Part shown: positions 25,474-39,339 of the stretch, in pieces | Numbering within the stretch: the stretch's first letter is position 1 | Layout: every line of letters begins with the position of its first letter | Assembly (NCBI GenBank): GCA_035967665.1 | Contig: JAYWLB010000043.1 | Span: 1-64,000, forward strand | From: Arctic95D-9 sp035967665 | Lineage (GTDB): Bacteria; Verrucomicrobiota; Verrucomicrobiia; Verrucomicrobiales; DEV007 | DNA: 64,000 bases | Reading direction: 5' to 3' | Translations under genes and position numbers: made by a program | Notes under the pieces: model-generated | Databases searched by the model: none | Told to the model about the DNA's origin: nothing | The model's input: only the letters and a program-made list of their open reading frames with translations

Positions 25474-27513
25474 TTAGCTGACGCGCTGGCCGGGCTTGGC
25501 TCCGCTGCCGGGTTCGATCAGGTGGATGTCTTCGCCGCCGGGGCCGGAGGCGATTACCATTCCTTCACTGACACCGAACTTCATCTTTCTCGGGGCGAGG
25601 TTTGCGACGAGAACGACGAGTTTTCCGACGAGGTCGGCCGGCTCGTAAGCGGCTTTGATTCCCGCAAAAACATTGCGTGTTTCGTCGCCGCCGAGACTCA
25701 GGGTGAGTTGAACCAGCTTCCTTGCTTCGGGCACTTCGTTCGCCTCGATAACGCGGGCGACACGAAGATCGACTTTCAGAAAATCATCAATCGTAATCTC
25801 GTCGGAAATCGGTGTCGCGGTGATGGCTTCCGCATCATCATCCCACTTGGAGGGAGACTCCGATGCTTTCGCCGCTGCAGCCGCTTCCTCTTTGGATTCT
25901 TCAATGATGGTCTCGATTGCCTTCGCTTCGACGCGCTGCATCATGTGTTTGAACTTCGCAATCGTGGTTCCCACTTTGGGAGATTTGGCCTGTTCCCAAC
26001 TCGTGAGTTCTTCGCCAAACAGTTCACCTGCTTTTTCCGCTAGATCCGGCAGAACCGGTGCGAGGTAGATCGCGAGGGTTCTGAAGAGGTTGAGCGAAAC
26101 GGTGCAGACATCCTGAAACTTTTGAGCGTTGTCAGGATCTTTGCGAAGCTCCCAGGGGGCATTGTTTTCGACAAAGGGGTTGGCCTGGTCGGCCAGCTCC
26201 ATGATCATTCTCATTGCCTTGCTGTAGTCTCCGTTTTCGTAGGCTGCGGCAATGTCGTCACCGCGATCGGAGAAGGTTTGAAAGAGCCCGCCGTCCTCGG
26301 GGTAGCTTGCGGAAAGACCGGTGTCCTGAATGAATTTCGCGGTTCGGCTCGCGAGATTGACAACTTTGCCGACGAGATCGCTGTTCACCCGGGCGACGAA
26401 TTCTTCGAGATTGAGATCGAGGTCCTCCACCTTCGACGAGAGCTTCGTTGCATAGTAGTAGCGGAGGTAGGCCGGATTGAGGTGCTCGAGGTACTTAGCG
26501 GCGCGCACAAAGGTGCCGCGTGATTTCGACATTTTCTCGCCGTCGACAGTGAGGAATCCGTGAATGTGCACTTTTGTCGGGAGCGAGTAGCCTGAGGTTT
26601 TCAGCATTGCCGGCCAGAAGAGGGTGTGGAAATACTGAATGTCTTTTCCAATGAAGTGATGGATCTCGACATCGTCGTTCTTCCACCAGTCTTCCAGCTT
26701 TTCGCCGTTTGCATCGCACCATTGGCTCGTGGAACCGATGTAGCCGATCGGAGCGTCGAACCAGACATACCAGTAATTGCCGGGGGAGTCGGGGATCTCA
26801 AAACCGAAGTAGGGGCCTGGTCGTGAGATATCCCAGTCGCGGAGCGGCTCGTTGAGAAAGAAGTTTTTGAGGTAGTTCGCGCTCTCGGGAGGGAGCGTGC
26901 CTGACTGGGTCCATTCGTTGAGAAAGCCGTGGAGCTTTTCGATCTGCACGAAAAGATGCTTCGCCGAGCGAATCTCAGGAGTGGTTCCCGAAAGGGTGCT
27001 CACAGGATTGATGAGCTCCGCCGGCGTGTAGGTAGATCCGCAGTTTCCGCAGTTGTCACCGGGCTGGTCTTTTGAGTCGCATTTAGGACAAGTGCCGCGG
27101 ACAAATCGATCGGCAAGGAAGACGCCTTTTTCGGTGTCAAAAAGTTGATCAATATCCTGTTCGATGACCATGTCTGCGTCACGCAGCGACTGCCAGATCT
27201 CGTGACAAACCGCCCGACTCTCTTCCGAGTTGGTGCTGCCGTAGTTGTCGAACTCGATCCCGAAATCGGAAAAGTCCTTCTGGTGGGCGAGGTTCATCTC
27301 GTTGATGACCTCCTCCTCGGTGCGTCCCTCGGCCTGAGCTCGAATTGTGATCGCGGTTCCGTGGGTGTCATCGGCGCAGAAATAGAGGCACTGATTCCCC
27401 ATCATCTTTTGAAATCGAACCCAGATATCGGTTTGCAAATATTCGACAAGGTGACCGATGTGGATCGGGCCGTTGGCGTAGGGTAGGGCGGATGTGACCA
27501 GTATTTTTCGCAT
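25474..27513 (-). CDS. metG: Methionyl-tRNA synthetase
   Basis: Essential class I aminoacyl-tRNA synthetase charging tRNA-Met. The HIGH motif is at residues 18-21 and KMSKS near 325. A zinc-binding insertion with CPKCDSKDQPGDNCGNC lies near 145-165. The anticodon-binding helical domain spans about 390-550. The C-terminal extension from about 575 is the EMAP/Trbp-like tRNA-binding domain (FLKVDLRVARVIEANEVPEA, then PRKMKFGVSEGMVIA) that also promotes dimerisation. Its 679 aa closely match the E. coli length. It is a single gene, tail to tail with the SRPBCC gene. Confidence 0.98.
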   Translation of the reverse strand: MRKILVTSALPYANGPIHIGHLVEYLQTDIWVRFQKMMGNQCLYFCADDTHGTAITIRAQAEGRTEEEVINEMNLAHQKDFSDFGIEFDNYGSTNSEESRAVCHEIWQSLRDADMVIEQDIDQLFDTEKGVFLADRFVRGTCPKCDSKDQPGDNCGNCGSTYTPAELINPVSTLSGTTPEIRSAKHLFVQIEKLHGFLNEWTQSGTLPPESANYLKNFFLNEPLRDWDISRPGPYFGFEIPDSPGNYWYVWFDAPIGYIGSTSQWCDANGEKLEDWWKNDDVEIHHFIGKDIQYFHTLFWPAMLKTSGYSLPTKVHIHGFLTVDGEKMSKSRGTFVRAAKYLEHLNPAYLRYYYATKLSSKVEDLDLNLEEFVARVNSDLVGKVVNLASRTAKFIQDTGLSASYPEDGGLFQTFSDRGDDIAAAYENGDYSKAMRMIMELADQANPFVENNAPWELRKDPDNAQKFQDVCTVSLNLFRTLAIYLAPVLPDLAEKAGELFGEELTSWEQAKSPKVGTTIAKFKHMMQRVEAKAIETIIEESKEEAAAAAKASESPSKWDDDAEAITATPISDEITIDDFLKVDLRVARVIEANEVPEARKLVQLTLSLGGDETRNVFAGIKAAYEPADLVGKLVVLVANLAPRKMKFGVSEGMVIASGPGGEDIHLIEPGSGAKPGQRVS

Positions 27514-27628
27514 GATTACAGTGATAGTGCGGTTGCAAGCGACAGGCGCGAGCGGGAGAAATACTTATACCCAAACGGGAAAAAAAGCGAACCGCCTCGT
27601 CCTTGAATTTAAGGGGGTGGCGGGAATG

Positions 27629-28171
27629 CTATTCTGAATTGCCGGAGGCGGAGGCTTTCTGCTCCCAGCGCAGCCCGCTACTGTCTTCGTTTTCGACTTC
27701 GATCCACTCTCCCGGAAAAGACTTTCTCTGCCAGTGGCGCCACTGTTCCTGCTGCACCTTGGTTATCGAAACGCCTTTCTCGGAGGCTTCGTGTTTGATC
27801 AAAATTTCCCTGTCGCGGTTTTCATCAGCCACGGTGTCGCTGACATAGTCACCATATTCGCCGGCGGGTTTGTTGCGGATGCTCAGTTTGCCGAGATGGT
27901 TTTCACCGATGAGGCGACTGTTCTTCAGCTCCTGAATTTCAGCCATCCGGTTGCGGCGTGAGTCCATCGCCGCGCGGTAATCCGCCTGTGCCGCCGCAGC
28001 TGTTTCGCTCGTCGCTGCGGCGTGCTGGTAGACATGCACATCCATGCTCAAATCCACCTTGATCGGTTCGTCCGTCGTTACATTGACGTTGAAGGGATCG
28101 ATGCACGAGGTTAAGGCCAGAGCGAGTAGCATTGGCAGCAGGAGTGCTGGAATGGGTCGGTAGGAGCGCAT
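27629..28171 (-). CDS. YnbE-YdbL fusion lipoprotein
   Basis: 180-residue outer-membrane lipoprotein candidate with a lipobox at LALTSC (Cys about 23). Right after the Cys comes IDPFNVNVTTDEPIKVDLSM, which parallels E. coli YnbE (CTPRIEV..., EPITINMNV). From about residue 65, RRNRMAEIQELKNSRLIGEN through AGEYGDY, ADENRDREILIKHEASEKGV and PGEWIEVE follows the YdbL (DUF1318) pattern. E. coli encodes these as two small proteins of about 61 and 108 aa. Here they appear as one chain. It lies 35 bp downstream of a YdbH-like gene, so the pair should build an intermembrane bridge. Confidence 0.75.
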   Translation of the reverse strand: MRSYRPIPALLLPMLLALALTSCIDPFNVNVTTDEPIKVDLSMDVHVYQHAAATSETAAAAQADYRAAMDSRRNRMAEIQELKNSRLIGENHLGKLSIRNKPAGEYGDYVSDTVADENRDREILIKHEASEKGVSITKVQQEQWRHWQRKSFPGEWIEVENEDSSGLRWEQKASASGNSE

Positions 28172-28206
28172 GGAAAAGCGTTTTTTAGAAAAGCAGATGG
28201 TGCGAT

Positions 28207-31200
28207 TTACTCAACTGCTCTGGCGCTGGCGCGGGGCTGATCGTCAACCCCTCCGTTGGTCTCTAAGGTAATGTTTCGTTCGTCATGGAGAAAGAGATTC
28301 AGCTCTCGCGTGCCATAGGGGCCGGCGAATCGAAGCTGAAGGTCTCCTTCCTGTTCGTGTAGGGAAAGGCTACCGGCACCTTGCTCATAATCAAATCGTT
28401 TCAGCGCATCAAGTCCCAGGGTGGTGAGACTGCGTTGGAGAGGAGTCCATTCAGTGGGGAGACCGGCCAGAATCTGGTCTAACTTCGTGATATGAAACCA
28501 CCCCGGTGTTTCCAATGTGATTTCGCCGGTGGTTTCGCCGGGTACTTTTCCCCGACCTTCAGAAACGATTTTAACGGTGGCGAGTCCGTCCATTTTGAAA
28601 TTTTCAGGAACGATCACATCGGTCAGCGGTCCTGTATCAAGCGCTGTTCCGGCCACCCAGGCGTCCCATTTCCCGGGATCATTGAGGTAGAAATTGAACT
28701 CACCTTCGGCATAGCCTGAATAAGCATCACCACCAAATTTTCCATAAACCCCGTTCGAATCGAAGGTGACAGTGAGATACAGATTTTCGGCTTCGTACTT
28801 TCGGAAAATGGCCCGGTCGAGAGAGAAGGTTTGCACGAGGTTGTTATTTTCATCCACTACCGGAACATTAAATTGCACTTTTCCCTCGAGGCCGTGCAGG
28901 TCCACTTTGTAGTCGGGAAAGTGGTAGATGTAATCCTCGTCGGGGATCGTCAATTTCAATTCGATCGCTCCGTCTGACATTTTTGTCGTCGCGTTGAAGG
29001 GGAAGGGCACGAGGGCGATGGGGACGCCGGTGGGGGCGATGACGATTTTTCCGGCAGTGGCGTTGATTTCTTTTATCTTCCAGTCAGGGGACTTTGTAAC
29101 AGGACCCTCCGCCTCGAATCCAACACTGGCGCCTTCATTCTGCTCGCGGAAATTCCGCTGGTAGTCGATCCACCAAAAGAGACCCTGACCAACGTGCAGG
29201 GAGGGGCCTACCAGATCAATTTTTTCCACTTCCTGACTGGCGAGTCCGGCGAGAGAAAACTCCACGAAGATGGTGGGGAGTGTCGCGACGGTGATGAATG
29301 AATTGTAGGGATCTTTGATTTCGATTCCGCTCAATTCGACTTTCTGGAGGGTGTCTTCGGCGAGAAGGCCATCGAGAGAAAGAGGGACGTTTTCCAGCCT
29401 GGTTTCGAGAGAAAAACTCAGTCCTTCGATTTGCGGCACGAGTGCCTCGAACTGCACTTTGCTGCGGGTGACCTCTATCTCCCCAATGGTCCAGGTGGGC
29501 AGCTTGGCAGCGCTTGCTTCCTTGTTCTCCTCCGGCTTCGGGTTCTCTTCCGGATCAGGTTCAGGGGCTTCTTCCTCCTCCTTTTTTGAGCCGCCTCCGC
29601 CGAGTTCTTTCAACCCGTTCCCAACCTTGAGCACGCCGCCACTCAGCTTAATACGACCAATCCGGCGGGTTCTCTGAAGTTCCTCTGCGGTCGCATCCAG
29701 TTCGATCTGGCGCACTGTAAAAACTTCCTCCTCAGCCACTGGCAGGTAGGTTTCAGTTTGGGGCCGATCAGGAAACAAAGTCGCGGGGCGGGGTGGACCA
29801 ACCATTTCATAATAGTGCGGGTGATTGCTCAATTTCACGTCGTTGAAAATGAGGTGATAGAGAAAATCCTCTTCGTCTTCCGGATTTGTGAAGATCTTGA
29901 ACTTTCCGTAGAGCTTGGGGACGGCCCCTTTGGCAAATTGCGAGTCCGCAACGATCTGGCCGCCCGTGATGTCCAGATTCTTCACTTTATAGACCGGCCG
30001 GTTCACGGGGCCTGCCGTCTCAGTTCCGGCCCCGCCTTCGGCAGGGGTGAGCCAGTCACCGAGTGTTTTGTCAGTGAAATTGATCGACGGCCCCTTCACC
30101 GTGAGGCTCGTAATCAAGTTCGATTTCCTGAACTCCGCCCAGCTTCCTTCCAGTTCTGCGAGATTGAGTTGGAAAATTGGATCCTCCTCTGAGGTGGCGC
30201 CGGGTGCCCTGATACTGGTGTTTTCCAACGTGAGCATCTGCTGAGCTTCCGAGGAAAAGCCCCCGTCTCCGAAGCTGAGGTCGGACAATTCGGCGGTGAC
30301 TCTGGATTCGATGCGGGGCAGCGGGCTTTCGCCGGAGTGGAAATTGCTCATTAAAAACGTTCCGTCGTCGATACGGGCGCTCTTTACCCGCCAGGGTTTT
30401 GATACCTTTTCCTCAGATTCGGCGCGTTCCGCAACCGGTTCGCCGGAAGCGGGAGAATCTTCTCCTTCCTGCTGAAAGCGCGACATGGATTCGTCGGAGA
30501 GCACGACCGAAACGCCATCAAGTTCGATTGCCTGAACTTCCTGATCGTGCATCAGCGTGCTGAGCGATGCGACTTTGACTTTGAGCTCGTCAACGGAGAG
30601 CAACTGATTGCCCGTTTCGCCGGCAGAAAGATCACGCAGGGAAATCTCGAAGGCTCCTTCGTTGCTGAATCGCCCGTGTGAATAGCGAAGTCCGCCGATT
30701 TGGAAATTGTTGATAAACGAAACGTCAGGGAAGGCCGGCGTTGCATTGGTTCCATCGAACCCACTGATTGCGAAACTTCCTTCGATCAGTTGGAAGTCGG
30801 TGATCTCCACTTCAATTGAGTCTCCCGCTTCCGCTTTCGCGGGACCGGCTTCCTCAGGCGCTTCCGCAGTTTTCTGATTATCATTTAAAATCCATTCGGG
30901 ACGAATATTCAGAGAGGGGTGATCGATAATCAGTGAATCGATCACGAAGCGGTTCAAATCCCGGCTGATTTCCCCTTTCATCGAGACTGATTTGATATCG
31001 CTCGGGTGGCTTTTTGATCCAATCCGGATGTTGGAAAGTTCGAGACTGAGCGGCTCTTTTGTCATCCCTGATTCGTCGAATTTCAGGGCTTGGGTTTTGA
31101 AGCTCCAGTCTGCTTTCACCGGCGGGAGCGCTTCAAGATCGAGTGAGAGATGGCTTTTGTTAACCTCGATTGAGTCAGTGAACTGCGCGAGGCTCGAAAG

Positions 31201-31677
31201 ATCAAAGCGGGCCGCTTCCGCCTCCGGTGTATCGATGGCCGGTGGAGAGGTCAGGGCATCGAGGTGCGACTGATCGAGGGTCAGCGCGACGCCATCCAGC
31301 TGGATGGTTTTGAGGCGCTGAGTTGCCCGGAGTTCCGCAATATCGTAGGTGATTTTGAGGTTCCCTATTTCAGCCATCCGGTTGGGGGAATCGGACTGTT
31401 TTGGGGTCAGTTTCAGATCTTCGATCGTGATTTCGCCCAGCTTTCTCAGGCTGATAGTTTCCAGCGAGACATCAAATGGTTCGATCAAGGTGGCGAGGGC
31501 ACGATTGACGATTTGAACCCGGTTGTTGTAGGCTATGACGGCAATGAGGGCGGCAATGATGACACTCACCAGTGTCGCGACGGCGGTCCATCCGAGGAAT
31601 CGGAATGTCCATCTGACAAAGCTGTTCAGGAGGCGGCGTGTTTTCTGCCCCTTGGGTCTGTTAGTGTGTTTCGGCAC
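28207..31677 (-). CDS. YdbH-like AsmA-family intermembrane protein
   Basis: 1156-residue protein with one N-terminal membrane helix (about 30-52) and a long beta-rich periplasmic body, the plan of the AsmA-like group (TamB, YhdP, YdbH) thought to carry phospholipids to the outer membrane through a hydrophobic groove. The N-terminal RVQIVNRALATLIEPFDVSL and the C-terminal part with ERNI, FDYEQGAGSLSLHEQEGDLQ and LRFAGPYGTRELNL fit YdbH (PF11739). A low-complexity acidic stretch (EEEEEAPEPDPEENPKPEEN) interrupts the chain near residue 710. It is longer than E. coli YdbH (about 880 aa). It is co-transcribed with the YnbE-YdbL fusion. Confidence 0.75.
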   Translation of the reverse strand: MPKHTNRPKGQKTRRLLNSFVRWTFRFLGWTAVATLVSVIIAALIAVIAYNNRVQIVNRALATLIEPFDVSLETISLRKLGEITIEDLKLTPKQSDSPNRMAEIGNLKITYDIAELRATQRLKTIQLDGVALTLDQSHLDALTSPPAIDTPEAEAARFDLSSLAQFTDSIEVNKSHLSLDLEALPPVKADWSFKTQALKFDESGMTKEPLSLELSNIRIGSKSHPSDIKSVSMKGEISRDLNRFVIDSLIIDHPSLNIRPEWILNDNQKTAEAPEEAGPAKAEAGDSIEVEITDFQLIEGSFAISGFDGTNATPAFPDVSFINNFQIGGLRYSHGRFSNEGAFEISLRDLSAGETGNQLLSVDELKVKVASLSTLMHDQEVQAIELDGVSVVLSDESMSRFQQEGEDSPASGEPVAERAESEEKVSKPWRVKSARIDDGTFLMSNFHSGESPLPRIESRVTAELSDLSFGDGGFSSEAQQMLTLENTSIRAPGATSEEDPIFQLNLAELEGSWAEFRKSNLITSLTVKGPSINFTDKTLGDWLTPAEGGAGTETAGPVNRPVYKVKNLDITGGQIVADSQFAKGAVPKLYGKFKIFTNPEDEEDFLYHLIFNDVKLSNHPHYYEMVGPPRPATLFPDRPQTETYLPVAEEEVFTVRQIELDATAEELQRTRRIGRIKLSGGVLKVGNGLKELGGGGSKKEEEEAPEPDPEENPKPEENKEASAAKLPTWTIGEIEVTRSKVQFEALVPQIEGLSFSLETRLENVPLSLDGLLAEDTLQKVELSGIEIKDPYNSFITVATLPTIFVEFSLAGLASQEVEKIDLVGPSLHVGQGLFWWIDYQRNFREQNEGASVGFEAEGPVTKSPDWKIKEINATAGKIVIAPTGVPIALVPFPFNATTKMSDGAIELKLTIPDEDYIYHFPDYKVDLHGLEGKVQFNVPVVDENNNLVQTFSLDRAIFRKYEAENLYLTVTFDSNGVYGKFGGDAYSGYAEGEFNFYLNDPGKWDAWVAGTALDTGPLTDVIVPENFKMDGLATVKIVSEGRGKVPGETTGEITLETPGWFHITKLDQILAGLPTEWTPLQRSLTTLGLDALKRFDYEQGAGSLSLHEQEGDLQLRFAGPYGTRELNLFLHDERNITLETNGGVDDQPRASARAVE

Positions 31678-31756
31678 CGCTGCGAATATAGCCGGTGCCG
31701 CGGAGATTGCGAGTCACTCTATGTGCCTCAAACGGCCCTGATTCGGCCGCCGAAAT

Positions 31757-32806
31757 CTAACCGTTTTGCTCGTATGCGGCTATCAATCGAAGGTTGTGGA
31801 TCTCCGCTTCATTGAACTGGCTTTTGATCGTGTCGACTGAAGCGGTGACGGGGCGATAGAAGCCGGCAAAATCCTGAGCAAACCGGCGCCCTTTTTCGGT
31901 CGAAAAAATGTAACCATGACGGAGGTAGATTTCGTTGCGGGCTCTCCAGAGAATTTCGTTGGGGAGGCGGTGCACTTCTGAAACCGTGAGTTTTCGTGAG
32001 TGGGAATTGGAAAAAATCCATGGACCCTGTTGAGGCATCGGAGCCGTTGAAACCTGACGCATTTGTTGCTGTGGTTGCACGGGCGGGCGATTGGGTTGCA
32101 CTGGAATGAAACTGCTTCTTTCACCGGGACTGATTCCTTCGACAAGAGCGATGGAACTGACGACCCGCTTTACGAGACGGGAGTCTCCCGTGGTTTTCGT
32201 TCCGAAGGCCGCCCGCTGGATTCCGTTGCGATCGAGAAGCGCGATGATCAGATCTGTTTTCACCGCGTAGTTAACCGCCTGGGGGACGTAGCCGCCGTGT
32301 TCCATCCGATCGATCGAATCGAGCCCGGCAGCGATCACTCCAACTACCTGACCGGATTCGCACACAAGCGGTCCGCCTGAGTTGCCCGGCTGGACCGGCG
32401 CTGAGATTTGAATGAGTCGGCGGTCGTCTCTCACACCTGAGAGGGCATTGACGTAGCCTTTTGTGACCTTCGGTTCGCGTCCGAGAACGGTGGGGTCGGG
32501 GAAACCGGCGACGGTGATTTCCGCTGCATACTGGAGCGATTCCGCTGACTTGAGTCCCAGATAACGGCCCTGCCATCCCTGAACGTGGAGGATCGCGAGA
32601 TCATTTTCAGCATCAATGGCGATGACCTTGGCTGGGAGGGGCCCCGTCGGGGTATGGACGACGACATGGGGACTGTTTTTTACGACGTGATGGCACGTCA
32701 CAAAGATTCCGTCCGAACTCACGGCGAAGCCGGTTCCGAACTGTCCAGCGTGCGATATTCCTGTGATTAGTGCACAGGTCGCAAGCATTGCGGCAAAATA
32801 TTTCAT
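31757..32806 (-). CDS. Secreted trypsin-like serine protease with C-terminal YARHG domain
   Basis: 349-residue exported protease of the S1C (Deg/HtrA-like) class without a PDZ domain. A signal peptide (KYFAAMLATCALITGISHA) precedes the catalytic triad: His in VTCHHVV, Asp in ENDLAILH, Ser in QPGNSGGPLV. The C-terminal 75 residues form a YARHG domain (LTVSEVHRLP, RARNEIYLRHGYIF), a small extracellular module linked to cell-wall or peptidase functions. The frame is open for 48 codons further upstream, but the predicted promoter lies between, and the signal peptide begins at this ATG. It is a lone gene. Confidence 0.87.
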   Translation of the reverse strand: MKYFAAMLATCALITGISHAGQFGTGFAVSSDGIFVTCHHVVKNSPHVVVHTPTGPLPAKVIAIDAENDLAILHVQGWQGRYLGLKSAESLQYAAEITVAGFPDPTVLGREPKVTKGYVNALSGVRDDRRLIQISAPVQPGNSGGPLVCESGQVVGVIAAGLDSIDRMEHGGYVPQAVNYAVKTDLIIALLDRNGIQRAAFGTKTTGDSRLVKRVVSSIALVEGISPGERSSFIPVQPNRPPVQPQQQMRQVSTAPMPQQGPWIFSNSHSRKLTVSEVHRLPNEILWRARNEIYLRHGYIFSTEKGRRFAQDFAGFYRPVTASVDTIKSQFNEAEIHNLRLIAAYEQNG

Positions 32807-32918
32807 TTGGCTGTTTCTCGGTTGTGTAGAAAATCTACAAAAGCAGATTTCCGGTCTGGGGTTGCAGCAGAGCTGCGGAAGGATGTTTCTCAGGCATCCA
32901 GGTGTTTGTGTTATGGAA

Positions 32919-32947
32919 ATTATAACGCTGCCGCAAAGGTATTGCAA
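32919..32947 (-). promoter_or_regulatory. Candidate promoter of the YARHG protease gene
   Basis: On the minus strand TTGCAA (32942-32947) and a perfect TATAAT (32919-32924) are spaced by 17 bp. Transcription would start near 32912, giving a leader of about 105 nt. A GTAATT-TAT-AATTAC inverted repeat lies just upstream at 32951-32965. By-eye prediction. Confidence 0.5.
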
Positions 32948-33039
32948 CATGTAATTTATAATTACTATAACTAGTTGGAGGACCGGAATATCGCCTCTCT
33001 TCTCCGAAACCGCGCCTGTTGACTCGACGCTAAGTTGCC

Positions 33040-34441
33040 TTAGGTCAGTATGTCATGAAGAACATGACCGTGGACATCGGTGAGTCTCACATCCCTGCCC
33101 GCATAGCGGTAGGTGAAATTCTCGTGATCGATGCCCAGCTGGTGAAGTACCGTGGCCCAGAGGTCGAAAAAAGTCGTCGGTCGGTCGACGACTTTGTAGC
33201 CGTAGTCGTCCGTCGCGCCGTAGATCGAACCGCCTTTGACACCGCCGCCTGCGAGCCAGACTGAGAACCCGTGAGGATTGTGGTCGCGGCCGTCACTGCC
33301 CTGGGAAAAGGGCGTGCGTCCGAATTCGCCGGTGAAAACGATAAGCGTTTCCTCGAGGAGACCGCGTGATTTCAAATCTGTGATCAACGCAGCAATCGGT
33401 TGATCGACCTGATGAGCCATCGCGCGGTGTCCCTCTTTGACTTTGCTGTGCTGGTCCCACGGATTCGCGGCTCCGCCTGCGCCAAGCCCTTCAGTAAGGC
33501 ATGACAGTTCGACAAAACGGACCCCGCGCTCGACGAGACGGCGCGCGAGTAGTGCCTGTTTCGCGTAGGCTGAAAGCTGTGGATCGGGATCGTCAACTCC
33601 GTAGAGTTTTCGGGTCGCGGGAGATTCGCCGGAAATGTCGCAAACCTCGGGGACGGCGGCCTGCATATTGAATGCGGTTTCGTAATTTTTGATCGCCGCT
33701 TCGACCTTGTCATTTCCCCCCAGGGATGCGGAAAACTGTTTGTCGATCTGACTGATAAAATCCAGTCGGGACCTTTGAATTGAGTTGGCCTGGCTGGGCT
33801 TGATGTTCGAAACCGGATTGGGGTCGTCCGCTTTCAGAATCGACGCCTGATGCTGGGCGGGGAGAAAGCCATTGCTGAAGAGTCCCACGCCACCGTGAGC
33901 GGGGACCGCGCCCCCGCTTTGGAGGACACAATAGGCGGGGAGATTTTCATTCTCCGATCCGAGACCGTAGCTGATCCATGCACCCGCGCTGGGATGACCG
34001 AGGAATGGAAATCCGGTGTGGGCCATGAAGTTGCCCTGGGCGTGTTCGTTGACCGTTGTCGTCATTGAGCGAATCACGGCAAGGCTGTCGGCATGGCCCG
34101 CGGTCTTCTCAAAGATCTCGCTGACGTCGATTCCGCTTTCCCCGTATTTTTTGAAACTGAAAGGGGAACCGAGGATCTGTCCATTGTTGTTGAACTGTGT
34201 CCGCTCAACTTTCATCGGCATGTCTTTGCCGTGCTCTTTGTTCAGGAGTGGTTTCGGGTCAAAGGAATCTACCTGGGAAACGCCCCCTGACATGTAACAA
34301 AGAATGACGTTTTTTGCCTTCGCTTTCCGGTTCGTTCCCGCCGCGAAGAGATCGCGATGAAGCATGCTCGACAGCGCCATCGCCCCGAATCCCGCCGAGG
34401 TGCGCTCGAGGAACTGACGTCGTGATGATTGGGGAAAAGGT

Positions 34442-34452
<11 letters not shown>
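33040..34452 (-). CDS. Tat-exported DUF1501 protein
   Basis: 470-residue protein of the DUF1501 family, an alkaline-phosphatase-superfamily relative abundant in Planctomycetota and Verrucomicrobiota and of unproven function. The N-terminus SSRRQFLERTSAGFGAMALSS is a clear twin-arginine signal. Conserved segments include NVILCYMSGGVSQVDSFDPK, HTGFPFLGHPSAGAWISYGL, LIVFTGEFGRTPFSQG and GRDHNPHGFSVWLAGGGVKG. Its first 11 bp overlap the end of the PSD1 cytochrome gene. The two families are regularly paired, and together they probably form an extracytoplasmic redox or degradative complex. Confidence 0.93.
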
Positions 34453-38451
<3,999 letters not shown>

Positions 38452-38455
<4 letters not shown>

Positions 38456-39237
38456 GAGAGAAGACGCTCGCGGATCGTGTTCGCAGTGGCGATGCACTGG
38501 AGGCCGAGGGCGTGAAATTGATCGGGGTGGAGGCGAAAGCCCGGAGCCATTACAGTGACGGCACCGACGGGATACTGATATTCGTTAAAAATCGGGGCGG
38601 CGACGCAGTGAATCCCTTCGAGCCCTTCAGCGAGGTCGATCGCATACCCGCATTCTATGATTTTCCGCATCTCTTCTTCGAGACCTTTTTTGGTCGAAAT
38701 GGTTGTAGGCGTGAACTTCTTGAGTTTCACTCCGGCGAACCAGTCGCTGCGTTCATCTTCAGGGAGGGACGCGAGAAGGGCTTTTCCCGGTGCGCAGGAA
38801 TAGAGCGGCACGCGAAGTCCTATTTCGCCCATGACTTTTACGGGGTGCCTTCCCACAACCTGTTCGAGAACCATGCCTTTGCGATCGCTTCGCACAAGGA
38901 GCTGCACCGTCTCGCCGGTTTCGGCGGAAAGGTCTTTCATCGGCTCATAGGCGCAGACGGCGAGGCTTTTTCCGTTCGCTTTCGGCCGAACCAAATCGAG
39001 GAACTTATTGCTGAGAAGGAAGCGTTTGTCGTCTTCCCGGCGGTGGAGATAGCCCCGGTCGTGCAGGGTGGTGGTGATGCGGAAAACCGAGTTTTGAGGA
39101 ATTCCCAGCGCTCTGACCAATTCCGCGACCGAGAGCCCCTGAACGCTTTCTCCCAGTGTTTCGAGGATGGATAAGGTTCTATCGGTCCCCGGTGAAAGGC
39201 TGGGACTTGGCGATGGCTCGGTGTTCAGGCTTTTCAT
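38452..39237 (-). CDS. IclR-family transcriptional regulator
   Basis: 261-residue regulator. The N-terminal winged helix (about 20-85) reads TLSILETLGESVQGLSVAEL, then ALGIPQNSVFRITTTLHDRG. The IclR effector domain (about 95-260) has VKVMGEIGLRVPLYSCAPGKA, IIECGYAIDLAEGLEGIHCV and APIFNEYQYPVGAVTV. It is the first gene of an operon: its stop overlaps the PSD1 start by four bases, and PSD1 overlaps DUF1501. It therefore probably controls this operon in response to a small carbon compound, as IclR proteins often do for catabolic genes. Confidence 0.92.
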
Positions 39238-39339
39238 CTAAATTCAGACATGAGTCTATATTTAGATTCTTGAGGTGCGAGACCGTCATCGCGTTATTCT
39301 GAGGAGGGAAAATAATTTCGAGAGCGCGCAGCGGGCGCT

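Noticed and set aside
32807..32950. N-terminal extension of the YARHG protease
   Set aside because: A good -35/-10 promoter lies inside this stretch, and a proper signal peptide begins at the internal ATG.
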